Part shown: one piece after another, positions 9,002 through 17,622 of the stretch
Layout: the number at the start of each line of letters is the position of its first letter
Numbering within the stretch: position 1 is the first letter of the stretch
Assembly (NCBI RefSeq): GCF_003046295.1
Contig: NZ_PZZN01000001.1
Coordinates: 640,812 to 704,811, forward strand
Reading direction: 5' to 3'
Source of the DNA: Sphingomonas aerolata
GTDB taxonomy: Bacteria; Pseudomonadota; Alphaproteobacteria; Sphingomonadales; Sphingomonadaceae
Length of the DNA stretch: 64,000 nucleotides
Translations under genes and position numbers: made by a program
The notes under the pieces: model-generated
Database searches by the model: none
What the model was told of the DNA's origin: nothing
Seen by the model: only the letters and a program-made list of their open reading frames with translations

Positions 9002-10084
9002 ATGAACGATGCCCTTCCGAGTTTCCACACACTGGCCGAGCAAGCCGCCTACGCTGCCGTCCTGGCTGACCTCGCCGGCCGCGATAGAGGAGACGAGGCG
9101 GCCATGATCTTCCGCGAACCAACCGATCCGGACGCGGCGGTGGTCGCCGATGCTATGACCCGCGCCGGTAGTGTCAGCGACGCGCTGTACGCCCGCCTCC
9201 TCGCCGCTGCCGATCGTTTTTATGCTCCACCGCCGGTCACCCGTGCAGTCGCATTTGATGCGTTCGGTACGCTAGTCCATATCGGTCGCAAGCGGCATCC
9301 GTTCGAGCGGCTAATCCGGCAAGCCCGTGACCGGGCGGAGGCCCTGCCCTCGCCGATGGTCCAGCCAATCGGCCTCGCGGACTATGCCGCTGCACTGGGG
9401 TTACCGCACCCGGGCGCCGAACTAGCGATGCTTGATGAGGAACTGGCAATGATCGCGCTCTACCCAGACACGCTGTATGCGTTACGGCAGGTTCGCGAGC
9501 AGGGTGTGAAGATTGCCGTCGCTTCCAACCTTGCCCTGCCCTACGCCGCCCCGCTGAAGGCCCTGCTAGGCGATCTAGTGGATATCTGGCACTTCTCCTT
9601 TGATGCAGGCGCGATAAAGCCTGAGAGGGCGTTCTACGCCAGCCTGACGGCACGCCTGAAATGTGAAGCCACTGAACTGCTGATGGTGGGCGACACCTGG
9701 CGCGACGATATCGTCGGTGCCGTTGAGACTGGATCGCGTGCCCGGTGGGTCGATCGCGAGGGTAATGCGTCCCATGCCCGCCGGTTTATCGCCGTTCGCG
9801 AGCTGGGGGATGCCTATCCCGTTTGCCAAAGAGCCGCGCAAATGACGGAGCTGGAACTTGTCCGCAGGGGCATTGATGCGAACCTTGACCACCTTCATGC
9901 CCAGCGGTGGGCGCTTGAGGGAGAACGATTGCGAAAGATTGTCACGACTGCACCGGAACTCGAAAAGGTAGCGGCTAAACAGGCGCTGTACGATCACTAT
10001 GATACTCGTGATCAGCCCGAGATCAGCCGTGCTGCCCTCATGCAGAATGCGATCGCGACTATCGTCGGACGAAAGCATGCGTGA
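9002..10084 (+). CDS. HAD-superfamily hydrolase-like protein
   Basis: The 360-residue protein carries the HAD core in its middle: motif I FDAFGTLV (nucleophile D86), motif II VASN near 173-176, the motif III lysine in AIKPERAFY (K206), and motif IV MVGDTWRDD (D231, D235/D236). The DxFGT form of motif I is typical of the haloacid-dehalogenase-like branch, which hydrolyses phosphate or halide esters. About 80 extra N-terminal residues and a 110-residue helical C-terminal extension are not part of the standard 220-residue fold. The gene sits beside the replication origin, so a plasmid housekeeping role is possible, but the substrate cannot be told. ATG 9002 lacks a strong ribosome site. Confidence 0.8.
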   Translation: MNDALPSFHTLAEQAAYAAVLADLAGRDRGDEAAMIFREPTDPDAAVVADAMTRAGSVSDALYARLLAAADRFYAPPPVTRAVAFDAFGTLVHIGRKRHPFERLIRQARDRAEALPSPMVQPIGLADYAAALGLPHPGAELAMLDEELAMIALYPDTLYALRQVREQGVKIAVASNLALPYAAPLKALLGDLVDIWHFSFDAGAIKPERAFYASLTARLKCEATELLMVGDTWRDDIVGAVETGSRARWVDREGNASHARRFIAVRELGDAYPVCQRAAQMTELELVRRGIDANLDHLHAQRWALEGERLRKIVTTAPELEKVAAKQALYDHYDTRDQPEISRAALMQNAIATIVGRKHA

Positions 10085-10301
10085 CGTTCATGGAAGACTT
10101 ACAAGGTGGGTATTTCATCGCCGGTTAGGTATCTTCCGGGTAGGTTCTCAACCGCAACCAATGGCGTAGGCGATCAGATAATTCCCGCTTTCGACGGCGG
10201 GTCATCCCATCAGCTATCGATTTACAAGCAGGTTTGCGCTTCACCTACGTCACGTGGCGCCTGCTCGTACACAACAACTACTTAATCTATTTCTCAAAGA
10301 T

Positions 10302-10377
10302 ATAAAACTCACGGGTTTAGAGGGTTTATACCTGATGTTAATGAGTTAGGGGCGCTTTTGCTGAACATAAAACTCAC
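10302..10377. repeat. AT-rich segment with 11-bp direct repeat at the origin
   Basis: The 11-mer ATAAAACTCAC occurs at 10302-10312 and again at 10367-10377, in the most AT-rich stretch near the iterons. A GGGTTTAGAGGGTTTATA run lies between the copies. This is the expected place for the strand-opening element of an iteron origin. Confidence 0.45.
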
Positions 10378-10406
10378 TATTTTCCGTAGCTTAGGCCGGC
10401 ACTTCT

Positions 10407-10646
10407 GTTCCGGATGTGTCGTCGATCCGTTCCTGGAGTGTCGACGACTGTGTTCCCGAAGGATCGACTTTGCGTTCCTGAAAAGTCGAACGCTGTTCCT
10501 GGAGTGTCGAAGCCCCCATCGATTGAATAATTTTCCAAGCGCAATTGAATCAGTTCGCCGGGGTTTGTTTGAAGGGACGTTCAATTGAGATAGATCGCTG
10601 AGTGTTGAGCGGGAAAGACATTTGTGAACACGACACTTCGGGAACG
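10407..10646. repeat. Iteron array, probable replication origin
   Basis: Five direct repeats with the pattern GTTCC-N(9-10)-TCG begin at 10407, 10429, 10452, 10474 and 10495, a period of 21-23 bp or two helical turns. A sixth copy lies on the opposite strand at 10631-10646, between the array and repA. Such phased repeats are the classic binding sites of plasmid Rep proteins; binding at this spot is inferred. The array lies just past the 3' end of repA. The stretch 10085-10729 holds no convincing gene. Confidence 0.75.
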
Positions 10647-10729
10647 GTTGCGCCAGTTTAAGCGGTTTCGACGTAAGTGTGGTCCCCTACCCTCCTAAGG
10701 CAAAGGCCGTTCGTAAGACGAAAAAGTTC

Positions 10730-11929
10730 CTAGCGCCCAAGTTCGTGGCGGTGCTTTTCATGATAGCGGCGGACAAAGCCGATGAACGCTGCCTGATAAC
10801 TCACCGGCGTGCGAGCGTTGTCCGCCTCAACCCACGTGCGAAACTCATCGTGCAACGTCTGATAATCCCAGCCTGGGCACTCTGCGCGCAACGTTGCCAT
10901 CGTCGCATCTGTGATTTCGCCGGCGGTCGCGCGTGTCGCCAGACTGGTGCGCGACCGTCGCAGCAACGCTGTCACGTCAATCGTTTCAGTCGCATCGTCA
11001 GCCGTGGCAGCGGGATTGGTTGACGCTGGCCTTGGTGCAGGCTTAGCGCCGCGCACCTTGTGCGCCGCCACGGTTTTCACCGGGCGCTCGGCATCACTGC
11101 GACGTTGCATCCGCAGCGATGGCTCGCGCTTGCCAGCCGGCGTCTCCAAGGCGAGCGCATAGCCAGGAAGCTCGTTGCGCTCGACGATCTTTGCGATCTC
11201 AAATTTGAAACGACGATACTGCCCTTCTGCGCCCGATTTCTCGAACAGTGTCGGCATGGCGATCGCGAAGCCGACCTCCCCTGCCCCGCCAGCGTGCTTG
11301 CGCGCTACGCGGTACAGCCAGCGCTCACGCCCGCCGGTCAGATCGAAATAGGCGCGGTCGATCGACAGCACCCCGCCCTGCATCATCACGCCTTCCCAGA
11401 ACCAGTTCGATAACTCGATCGTCATGCCGCGTGATCGCTCGGTCTTTTCGTCGACCAGCTGGGTCCAGCCGTCGAGCCAGCTGAAGGTCGCCTCGCGGCG
11501 GTTCTCGGCGCGAATGTTTGTCTTGATCGTGGTCGACACCAACCGGTCGAGCGCCTGCCCGAGTAGCTCATAGGCGCGCCCCGTCGTCGGTCGCCCGATC
11601 GCGCGGAGCAGGTCGTAGGGCATCAGATGGAGCTTGCGTGGCACGTCGTTGACGCCGCGCCGGGCCATGTCGGCGAGCACGCTCGCGCAATAGATCAGGA
11701 TATCAGCATCCCAGATCGTCGCCATGCCGTAATCGGGGTTGCCCGAGACATGCACCCACAGCTTGCCGTCGGGGCTCTTGTAATCGATTGGCTTGACGCG
11801 CTTCGACTTGGCAAGGCTGAAGAACGGGCGTTCCATCATCTCGCGCTGGTCGCGCAGCGGCATGTCGGCGAGATAGGGGAGGAACAGGTCGAACTGCTCG
11901 GACACGTTCTGGCGATCGGCACGGGTCAT
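10730..11929 (-). CDS. repA: Plasmid replication initiator protein RepA
   Basis: This 399-residue protein matches the replication initiator protein A family found on alphaproteobacterial plasmids: an N-terminal LPYLADMPLRDQREMMERPF segment, then WVHVSGNPDYGMATIWDADI and a winged-helix-like core (GRAYELLGQALDRL). It would bind the iteron array and open the origin. The C-terminal third is proline and alanine rich and ends in a conserved-looking helical tail. ATG 11929 has GGAG nine bases upstream. It is the last gene of the parA-parB-repA block on this strand, with both parS-like palindromes between it and parB, an order resembling repABC replicons although the initiator is of a different family. 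Confidence 0.92.
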   Translation of the reverse strand: MTRADRQNVSEQFDLFLPYLADMPLRDQREMMERPFFSLAKSKRVKPIDYKSPDGKLWVHVSGNPDYGMATIWDADILIYCASVLADMARRGVNDVPRKLHLMPYDLLRAIGRPTTGRAYELLGQALDRLVSTTIKTNIRAENRREATFSWLDGWTQLVDEKTERSRGMTIELSNWFWEGVMMQGGVLSIDRAYFDLTGGRERWLYRVARKHAGGAGEVGFAIAMPTLFEKSGAEGQYRRFKFEIAKIVERNELPGYALALETPAGKREPSLRMQRRSDAERPVKTVAAHKVRGAKPAPRPASTNPAATADDATETIDVTALLRRSRTSLATRATAGEITDATMATLRAECPGWDYQTLHDEFRTWVEADNARTPVSYQAAFIGFVRRYHEKHRHELGR

Positions 11930-11944
11930 GCGATCAGACTCCGG

Positions 11945-11964
11945 GTGTTTCCCCGGGGAAACAC
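11945..11964. promoter_or_regulatory. parS-like centromere palindrome, site 1
   Basis: A perfect 20-bp palindrome, GTGTTTCCCC followed by its reverse complement. It resembles the general parS form (GTTTC...GAAAC) but with a CCCGGG core. It lies in the parB-repA gap, 15 bp upstream of the repA start, so ParB binding here could also affect repA expression. Confidence 0.8.
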
Positions 11965-12010
11965 CGTCGGGCCGATGCGGGCAACCGTCGGCACCGGGGT
12001 GCGGCGCGGC

Positions 12011-12030
12011 CTGTTTCCCCGGGGAAACAC
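12011..12030. promoter_or_regulatory. parS-like centromere palindrome, site 2
   Basis: A second copy of the palindrome, identical to site 1 except for the first base, so 18 of the 20 bases still form a perfect palindrome. It begins 66 bp from site 1 and lies 2 bp past the parB stop. Confidence 0.8.
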
Positions 12031-12032
12031 AT

Positions 12033-13073
12033 TCACCGTTTCAGCCCGCGGCCTTCGGCCTCCAGATGCGCGAGCGCTTGGCGCAGCGCGTCGACCAGCT
12101 CGTCGGTCTCCGCACCCGACCCGGCGTGGAGCCGGATCGTGACGCCTTGGCGGTTGCTCGACTGGACGCTGAGCCCGGGGCGGCCGTGCGGCGTGGTCCA
12201 GGTAAACGGGGGAGCGCTGTCGGCGGGATCGTTCGGCGCGTCGAGCAACCGCCGGAATACGTCCGCAGCAGGGTAGGGGTCCGCACCCCGATCGCGCCGC
12301 GCGGTCTGTTCGTGCGCGAGCTCGCGCGCCGCGCCCTGGATCGCCTTGGTTGCAGCCTTGTCGTCGAGCGCCTGCGCCAGGGCATAAGCGGGCTTGAGCT
12401 GGACATCGGCCGGGGAAGCGAAGGCGGCGATAACCGCATCGGGTATCTGTGCAACCTTGACCATCTTGGACAGCCAGCCCTTCGACACCTTGAGCCGTTC
12501 CGCCATCCGCGTCAGATGGTTGCCGTAATGCGTCTTGAGCGCGTCGGCATAATTGCGCGCGCGCTCGAGATCGGACACGTCCTTGCGCGCCCGGTTCTCG
12601 AGGTCCGCGAGCCGGAACGCGGCTTCGTCGTCGAGGCTGGCAACTTGCGCCACAAACTGCATTTCGGGATAGGAATGCGCACGCAGCCAGCTGATCGACC
12701 AGTGGCGTCGCGTGCCCGCGATCACTTCGAAGTCATGAGCCGGATCGCCGTCAACACGGCGTACCACCGCTGGGACTTTCTGTCCGCCTTCGGCGATGAT
12801 GGAATCGATTAGTTCGCGGCAGCCATCTTCGGTCAAATGCTTGTAGCTGCGTGCATTGCCGGGCCAGATCCGCACGCGCGTGGGATCGAGCAGCAGCTGC
12901 GTCACTTGCCGCACTTCGCCGCTCGTCACGCGTGCGAGCGCGGTCTCTCGGTTGAGCAGCGTGGTGCCGCGCGACCGTTCGAGGACGGGCGGGGCAGGGG
13001 GAGCGCCCGCGTCGGTTTCGGCTGGCTCATCCGCTAGCAAGGCCGCGAGATAATCGGATTGCTTACGCGCCAT
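12033..13073 (-). CDS. parB: ParB-family partition protein
   Basis: The 346-residue protein has the ParB/Spo0J layout: a flexible N-terminus, a ParB/Srx nucleotide-binding domain with the GTRRHWS motif near 120-126, a helix-turn-helix region (RMAERLKVSKGWLSKM, near 188-203), and a C-terminal dimerisation part. It would load as a CTP-dependent clamp at the two palindromes just downstream and, with ParA, segregate the plasmid. ATG 13073 has GGAGG six bases upstream. The gene follows parA after 62 bp on the same strand. Confidence 0.93.
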   Translation of the reverse strand: MARKQSDYLAALLADEPAETDAGAPPAPPVLERSRGTTLLNRETALARVTSGEVRQVTQLLLDPTRVRIWPGNARSYKHLTEDGCRELIDSIIAEGGQKVPAVVRRVDGDPAHDFEVIAGTRRHWSISWLRAHSYPEMQFVAQVASLDDEAAFRLADLENRARKDVSDLERARNYADALKTHYGNHLTRMAERLKVSKGWLSKMVKVAQIPDAVIAAFASPADVQLKPAYALAQALDDKAATKAIQGAARELAHEQTARRDRGADPYPAADVFRRLLDAPNDPADSAPPFTWTTPHGRPGLSVQSSNRQGVTIRLHAGSGAETDELVDALRQALAHLEAEGRGLKR

Positions 13074-13135
13074 GCGGCACCTCCCGCATTAGACATATTT
13101 GGAACGCTGATGTCTCGGACAGCAACAATTCTGGT

Positions 13136-14332
13136 TCACGCGACATGGAGTAGATCTTCCTCACGGGCGGGTTCCACTCGGCCCCAGCCTTGGCGGACGA
13201 GCTGCTCAATCTGTCCCATCGCCTCATCGAGATTGGCGCGGCAACGCTTGTGCGTCTTGGGCGTGCCGATCGGGCGTTCGAGTTCATAGATCGTCATCAT
13301 ACGCATTGCTGCGTGGCTGATCTCGGCGGATTCTAGGATGGGTACCGGAAGCAGGGCAGGGCCGAAGCTCTGTTCCATGATCGTGCGGACCATTGCGTGG
13401 CTCGGGTCGTTGGAGTCGAACTTTGAACATATCAACCGTAGGAAGCCGTATTCCACCTCAATACCGGCATGCGCGAGCTGCTGCAGCACTTGGTCCATCA
13501 TCGACAGGAACTGCACTGTCGAACAGAAATCCGGCGTTGTTGCGGCCAGCGGGACGAGCAGCGCATTCGCCGCCTGCATCACCGCAAGGCTGATCGTCCC
13601 GAGCGCGGGGGGAGGATCGAGCAGTACCACATCATAATTGCGCGCGAGGTCGGCCAGCCCCTGCTTAAGTTTGCGGAAGCGTGCGGCGAGTACCGACTGC
13701 CCATCCGATCCCGCCGCGGCGAGCTCATATTCGACGTCGAATAACTCGAGGTTCGACGGGATCAGGTCGACGTTGGGCCACGGCGTCGATTTGACTGCAT
13801 AAAGCAGATCGGCCTGGGTCGGATCGATCGACAGATACGGGTATAGCGTCTCTTCTCGTGTAATATTGAAGTGGGGATTGAACCCGAACAGCGTCGTCGT
13901 CGTCGCTTGGCTGTCGCAATCGACTACCAGCACACGATAGCCCTGCACCGCAAAATAATGTGCGAGGTGGCAGGTTACGGTCGACTTGCCGACCCCGCCC
14001 TTGAAATTCTGCACTGCGATGATTGCAGGAATATCAAGCGGCCCGCGGGCAGGAGAGGCCCCAAGCACGTCGCGCATCTGCAGCAGTTCCTCGACCGAAT
14101 AGCCAAGCCTGCGCCCGTTTTCACCAGCAGGGGCAGGGGGGAGGCGACCGTCGTCCTCGGCCATCCGTATGCGGTTGGTCGAGCAGCCAAGTAATTGCGC
14201 CGCTTCGGCGATCCCGAACCGGACGTTGAGACCTTTGCGGCTCTCGGGCAAAAAGGCTTTCCGCCGTAAACGCTCGATCATCCGTTCGCCCGCTTCCGCA
14301 AGCTCACCGATGTGATTGACAATGGCATTCAT
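13136..14332 (-). CDS. parA: ParA-family partition ATPase
   Basis: The start at ATG 14332 (MNAIVNHIGELAEAGE) gives 398 residues. A GTG at 14410 in frame would add 26 residues but the added sequence looks noncoding. Residues about 40-95 form a MerR-like helix-turn-helix (IAEAAQLLGCSTNRIRMAED), the mark of the larger type Ia ParA that also autoregulates its operon. The deviant Walker A motif KGGVGKST follows at 111-118, Walker A' reads VVDCDSQATTT, and Walker B reads VVLLDPPPALG. It would form ATP-dependent gradients on the nucleoid with ParB-parS. It is the first gene of the partition-replication block. Confidence 0.93.
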   Translation of the reverse strand: MNAIVNHIGELAEAGERMIERLRRKAFLPESRKGLNVRFGIAEAAQLLGCSTNRIRMAEDDGRLPPAPAGENGRRLGYSVEELLQMRDVLGASPARGPLDIPAIIAVQNFKGGVGKSTVTCHLAHYFAVQGYRVLVVDCDSQATTTTLFGFNPHFNITREETLYPYLSIDPTQADLLYAVKSTPWPNVDLIPSNLELFDVEYELAAAGSDGQSVLAARFRKLKQGLADLARNYDVVLLDPPPALGTISLAVMQAANALLVPLAATTPDFCSTVQFLSMMDQVLQQLAHAGIEVEYGFLRLICSKFDSNDPSHAMVRTIMEQSFGPALLPVPILESAEISHAAMRMMTIYELERPIGTPKTHKRCRANLDEAMGQIEQLVRQGWGRVEPAREEDLLHVA

Positions 14333-15022
14333 GAACCAGTCCGATCGGCCATTTGAACCTTTTGACTGAGTTTGTAGGCGCGTGTCGTTCAAAACGAAAG
14401 AGTGGAGCACAAAAAGGTTTGAGCCGAACCGATAGTCGGCTTGCCGCAGACAAACGGGTAATGGGTTGCAACAGGGTTCGTCAGGTGTCCGTTCGATAAG
14501 GCGGGCAGGTTTTTACGCTGGTTGAGCCGCCAGCGCTGACAGCACAGGTGAACAGTGAGACCAAGTTTTGCGATCTGACTGGCTTCTCTGCTGATCAGAT
14601 TGCCAGCGATGTGCTGATCCAATTGGAACAATGGCGTCTTGCCGGAGGCTTGGTGCTGCTGACGTTTGAGGTGGCTAAGATACTAATTTTCGCAACAGCA
14701 AGACGGCATATTGCTTTGTGACCGTCGATGCTGACCGATGTGGCTTGCCAGCGCTACATGCCATGCACCCAAGTGTCGGAAAACACCTGTTTGTCGCACA
14801 ATCGTGATTGCGACTGGGTTTCTCATATAGGTGACCATGGGCGTGGGTCATCGTTCAGGCAGTCTGAAGGGCGGAAGACTTGAGTTCGAGCCAGCGCCGC
14901 GTTTTCGGAAAGCGTCTCAGCATGAATAGGATACGCACGTCATCTGACGCAGCCCACACGTCACTACGTTCGTTCTAACCGCTGGGGCAAATGTCATGGC
15001 CCCACTTTGAAGGAGCAATACC
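14333..15022. other. Intergenic region with dispersed repeat copy A
   Basis: No convincing gene is present upstream of parA. A copy of a dispersed intergenic repeat lies at about 14773-14836 (AAACACCTGTTTGTCG, then TCGTGATTGCGACTGGGTTT) with a short CAATC-GT-GATTG hairpin inside. The promoters for parA and for the gene at 15023 must lie here but no clear boxes were identified. Confidence 0.6.
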
Positions 15023-15457
15023 ATGTCGGTCCTCAGCCTAGCCGAACTGTCAAAAAAGATGGCAAAGTTGGACTTCACAATGATGGCCACTCGCTCATCC
15101 AATGGAACGATGACGGCCCGCCCGATGAGCAACAATGGCGATGTCGAATATCAAGGTGACAGTTACTTTTTTGCCTACAATAACTCACGGAAGATTGCTG
15201 ACCTGCGCGCCGATCCTCACGTCACGCTTAGCTATACCGGCGCCGTCGGTATGCTCGGTGGTCCCCCACTGTTTGTAGCTGTCGAAGGCGCCGCGGCGAT
15301 AATCGAGGACAAAGCCGCGTTCGCCGATCACTGGACCAAGGATCTCGATCGGTATTTTCCTCAGGGCATCGACACACCCGGCGTTGTTATGATCCATGTC
15401 GACGCAAAGGCAATTCGTTACTGGGACGGTAGTGACGAGGGCGAGATCGCTATCTGA
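15023..15457 (+). CDS. Pyridoxamine 5'-phosphate oxidase-like flavoprotein (general stress protein type)
   Basis: The 144-residue protein has the split-barrel FMN-binding fold of the PNPOx-like family. It runs TMMATRSSNGTMTARPMSN at the N-terminus, then SYFFAYNNSRKIADLRADP with VTLSY, and an IRYWDG end. This matches the general stress protein 26 subgroup, which binds flavin and is linked to oxidative or general stress rather than vitamin B6 synthesis. AGGAG lies 8 bases before the ATG. A strong terminator follows 25 bp after the stop, so it is a single-gene unit. Confidence 0.85.
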   Translation: MSVLSLAELSKKMAKLDFTMMATRSSNGTMTARPMSNNGDVEYQGDSYFFAYNNSRKIADLRADPHVTLSYTGAVGMLGGPPLFVAVEGAAAIIEDKAAFADHWTKDLDRYFPQGIDTPGVVMIHVDAKAIRYWDGSDEGEIAI

Positions 15458-15480
15458 GCAAGCCGCCAAAAGCTTGTCAA

Positions 15481-15525
15481 ATACAGAACTTTCGCGCGGG
15501 TGCTTCGCGGGAGTTCTGTATTTTG
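15481..15525 (+). terminator. Rho-independent terminator
   Basis: ATACAGAACT at 15481 pairs perfectly with AGTTCTGTAT at 15512-15521, with further GC pairing inside and TTTT after it. A second hairpin, AATGTCT with AGACATT, follows at 15535-15557. Otherwise 15526-15850 shows no gene. Confidence 0.8.
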
Positions 15526-15850
15526 GGCGTATCAAATGTCTTTTTCTTTTAGACATTATCGCTCGTACGTGACCATAACTGGGGATAGGTCGCGATAAGA
15601 ATGGGCAGGCGGCATCCCGGGCATCCTCAAGGCTCGTATCCGGTCGACAGGCGAAAATCCGGCAAAACCGGACCATCTTTGCCAGCCACATACGAGCACC
15701 GAGATCAACTAACCGAAAATCGGTAATCCTTTGAGCCGCTTGCACTTAACCTGTGTCTGGAACCCCTTGGTCGTTTCGCAGTTGATATAAACCGGACAGT
15801 GAGCTCGGCGCGCCCGGGACACACCCTGGCGCTTTGTCAGGAGAGATGCC

Positions 15851-16156
15851 TTGAAATCAATGATCACCCTGGCGGCACTTGCCGCCGTCCTCCCCCTCGC
15901 GGCTTGCAATAAAAGTCCGTCGGACAAGCTCGCCGATCGCGTCGAGAATGCGGCAGATACCCGTGCTGAAGCCATGGAAGCGAATGCCCAAGATCTGCGT
16001 AATCAGGCAGCGCAGCTGGATAATCGTGCCGACAAGGCACGCAAGACCGGCGACTCCCGCTCCGACGCCATTGAAGCAGCCGATATGAACGTTGCCGGCA
16101 TGAGCCAGGAACAGCGCGATGCCATCGTTGCCAATCAGGCCGCAGCTGTCCGTTGA
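15851..16156 (+). CDS. Small outer-membrane-type lipoprotein
   Basis: The 101-residue protein starts at TTG 15851 with AGGAGA seven bases upstream; an in-frame ATG three codons later is the alternative. The N-terminus is a lipoprotein signal ending LPLAAC with the modified cysteine at residue 19. The mature part is a highly charged, alanine-rich helix (RVENAADTRAEAMEANAQDL) with likely coiled-coil character. This fits a family of small stress-related envelope lipoproteins. A GC-rich hairpin follows at 16163-16187, before the DUF2254 gene. Confidence 0.75.
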   Translation: MKSMITLAALAAVLPLAACNKSPSDKLADRVENAADTRAEAMEANAQDLRNQAAQLDNRADKARKTGDSRSDAIEAADMNVAGMSQEQRDAIVANQAAAVR

Positions 16157-16162
16157 TTTTTC

Positions 16163-16187
16163 TGCCCGGCCACTAGTCGGCCGGGCA
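16163..16187 (+). terminator. GC-rich hairpin after lipoprotein gene
   Basis: TGCCCGGCC pairs with GGCCGGGCA over 9 bp with a 7-base loop. It lacks a T-run downstream, so termination may be partial and allow read-through into the next operon. Confidence 0.5.
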
Positions 16188-16207
16188 TCTGTCGAAAGCC
16201 TTGCCTC

Positions 16208-17614
16208 ATGAACGCCGGCTTTCGCCGTCTGACCGATTACCTCGGTTCCAGCTATTGGTTCGTCCCCACCGTCATGGCCATCGCCGCAGTACTGCTGGCA
16301 GGTGGTATGGTCGCGTTGGACTCGAAGGTCGGCTCGTCCTGGATGGACGGCTATGTCTGGCTATATGCCTCGCGACCGGATGGTGCGCGGCAGGTGTTGT
16401 CGTCGGTCGGCGGGTCGATGATCACCGTGGCCGGTACTGTCTTCTCCGTGACGATCGCCGCGGTAGTGTATGCATCTGGCCAATATGGCCCGCGCCTGCT
16501 TACCAACTTCATGCGCGACCGCGGCAATCAGGTGACGCTTGGCACCTTCATCGCGACATTCCTGTACTGCCTGTTGGTACTACGCACGATCCACTCGGCT
16601 GACGAGTCAGGTGGCTACGGCTTTGTACCAAATCTGGCGCTGCTGGTCGGCGTGCTGCTGGCGCTCTGCTCGATCGCGGTGCTGATCTATTTCATCCACC
16701 ACGTACCTAGCAAAATTCACATCAACAGCGTGATTGAGGACGTCGGCGACCGCTTGCTGCGCGGCATTGACGATCGCTTCCCCCGCTTCGTCGGCAGTTC
16801 GCCCGACGATCATGCCAAGACCGCTACCAACGTCCCCGACACTTTTCTTGACGATGCCAGCGAGAGAGATGGCAAGCAGCGTCGCATCGTTGCAGCGAAG
16901 GATACCGGCTACATCCAGTTCCTCGACGACGAGGCAGTCCTGCGTCTGGCATCCAAACACGATCTCGTTCTGCGCCTTCAGTACCAGCCCGGTGACTTCG
17001 TCCATGTGGGCCGCGCTCTGGTCGAAGTCTGGCCGCCTGAGCGTTGCAACGACGCCTGTGCAGATGACTTACGCGATGCATTCGCTGTAGGCTCGCGACG
17101 CTCGGCGTTGCAGGACCTGCGCTTCCTTGTCGATGAACTGGTCGAGATCGCGGCACGGGCACTATCGCCTGGCGTCAACGATCCCTTCACAGCGGTCACC
17201 TGCCTTGACTGGCTGAGCGCTGCGATGTCCGATCTGGCCGGCCGATCGCTGCCGTCACACCTTCGCGTCGACGACGAAGGCTCCCTTCGCGTCATCGCCC
17301 ATCCCACCACCTTTGCCTCGTTGATGGACCGGTCGTTTGGCGCACTGGCGCAGTATTGCGCGGCCGACATGGTAGCGAGCCTGCGCTATCTCAACGCGCT
17401 AGGCGAGGTATCACTCTACTGTGACGAGCCCGATCGGCTGACGACGATCCGCCTTTACACCAACAGGTTGGAGGAACTCGCGAGTGAGGCACTGAAGGGC
17501 TTCAACCTGACCCGAGTCCGGACCCGCGCAACTGAGTTGCGGACCGCGCTCGACCAACCCGACTACAAGCGTCGTCTGCGCGACGGCACCGCCTGGCTTG
17601 CCGGCACGGCCTAA
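16208..17614 (+). CDS. DUF2254-family membrane protein
   Basis: The 468-residue protein has four membrane spans in its first 165 residues (near 18-38, 63-88, 105-126 and 140-163), followed by a large cytoplasmic domain of about 300 residues. The conserved run SVGGSMITVAGTVFSVTIAA and the topology match DUF2254 proteins, whose biochemical role is unknown. It begins a tight three-gene cluster: 8 bp to the MscS gene, then 6 bp to the antiporter. The grouping with an osmotic channel and a cation/proton antiporter suggests a function in ion or osmotic homeostasis of the inner membrane. Confidence 0.85.
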   Translation: MNAGFRRLTDYLGSSYWFVPTVMAIAAVLLAGGMVALDSKVGSSWMDGYVWLYASRPDGARQVLSSVGGSMITVAGTVFSVTIAAVVYASGQYGPRLLTNFMRDRGNQVTLGTFIATFLYCLLVLRTIHSADESGGYGFVPNLALLVGVLLALCSIAVLIYFIHHVPSKIHINSVIEDVGDRLLRGIDDRFPRFVGSSPDDHAKTATNVPDTFLDDASERDGKQRRIVAAKDTGYIQFLDDEAVLRLASKHDLVLRLQYQPGDFVHVGRALVEVWPPERCNDACADDLRDAFAVGSRRSALQDLRFLVDELVEIAARALSPGVNDPFTAVTCLDWLSAAMSDLAGRSLPSHLRVDDEGSLRVIAHPTTFASLMDRSFGALAQYCAADMVASLRYLNALGEVSLYCDEPDRLTTIRLYTNRLEELASEALKGFNLTRVRTRATELRTALDQPDYKRRLRDGTAWLAGTA

Positions 17615-17622
17615 GGAATAGC

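Noticed and set aside
10309..10584. 91-codon minus-strand frame in the origin region
   Set aside because: It is the translation of the iterons, which gives a repeated RHSRN-like pattern; no ribosome site.
11928..12812. 294-codon plus-strand frame over parB
   Set aside because: Antisense to a clear parB; it also spans the parS palindromes.
15185..15745. 186-codon minus-strand frame
   Set aside because: Antisense to the PNPOx-like gene and crosses its terminator.
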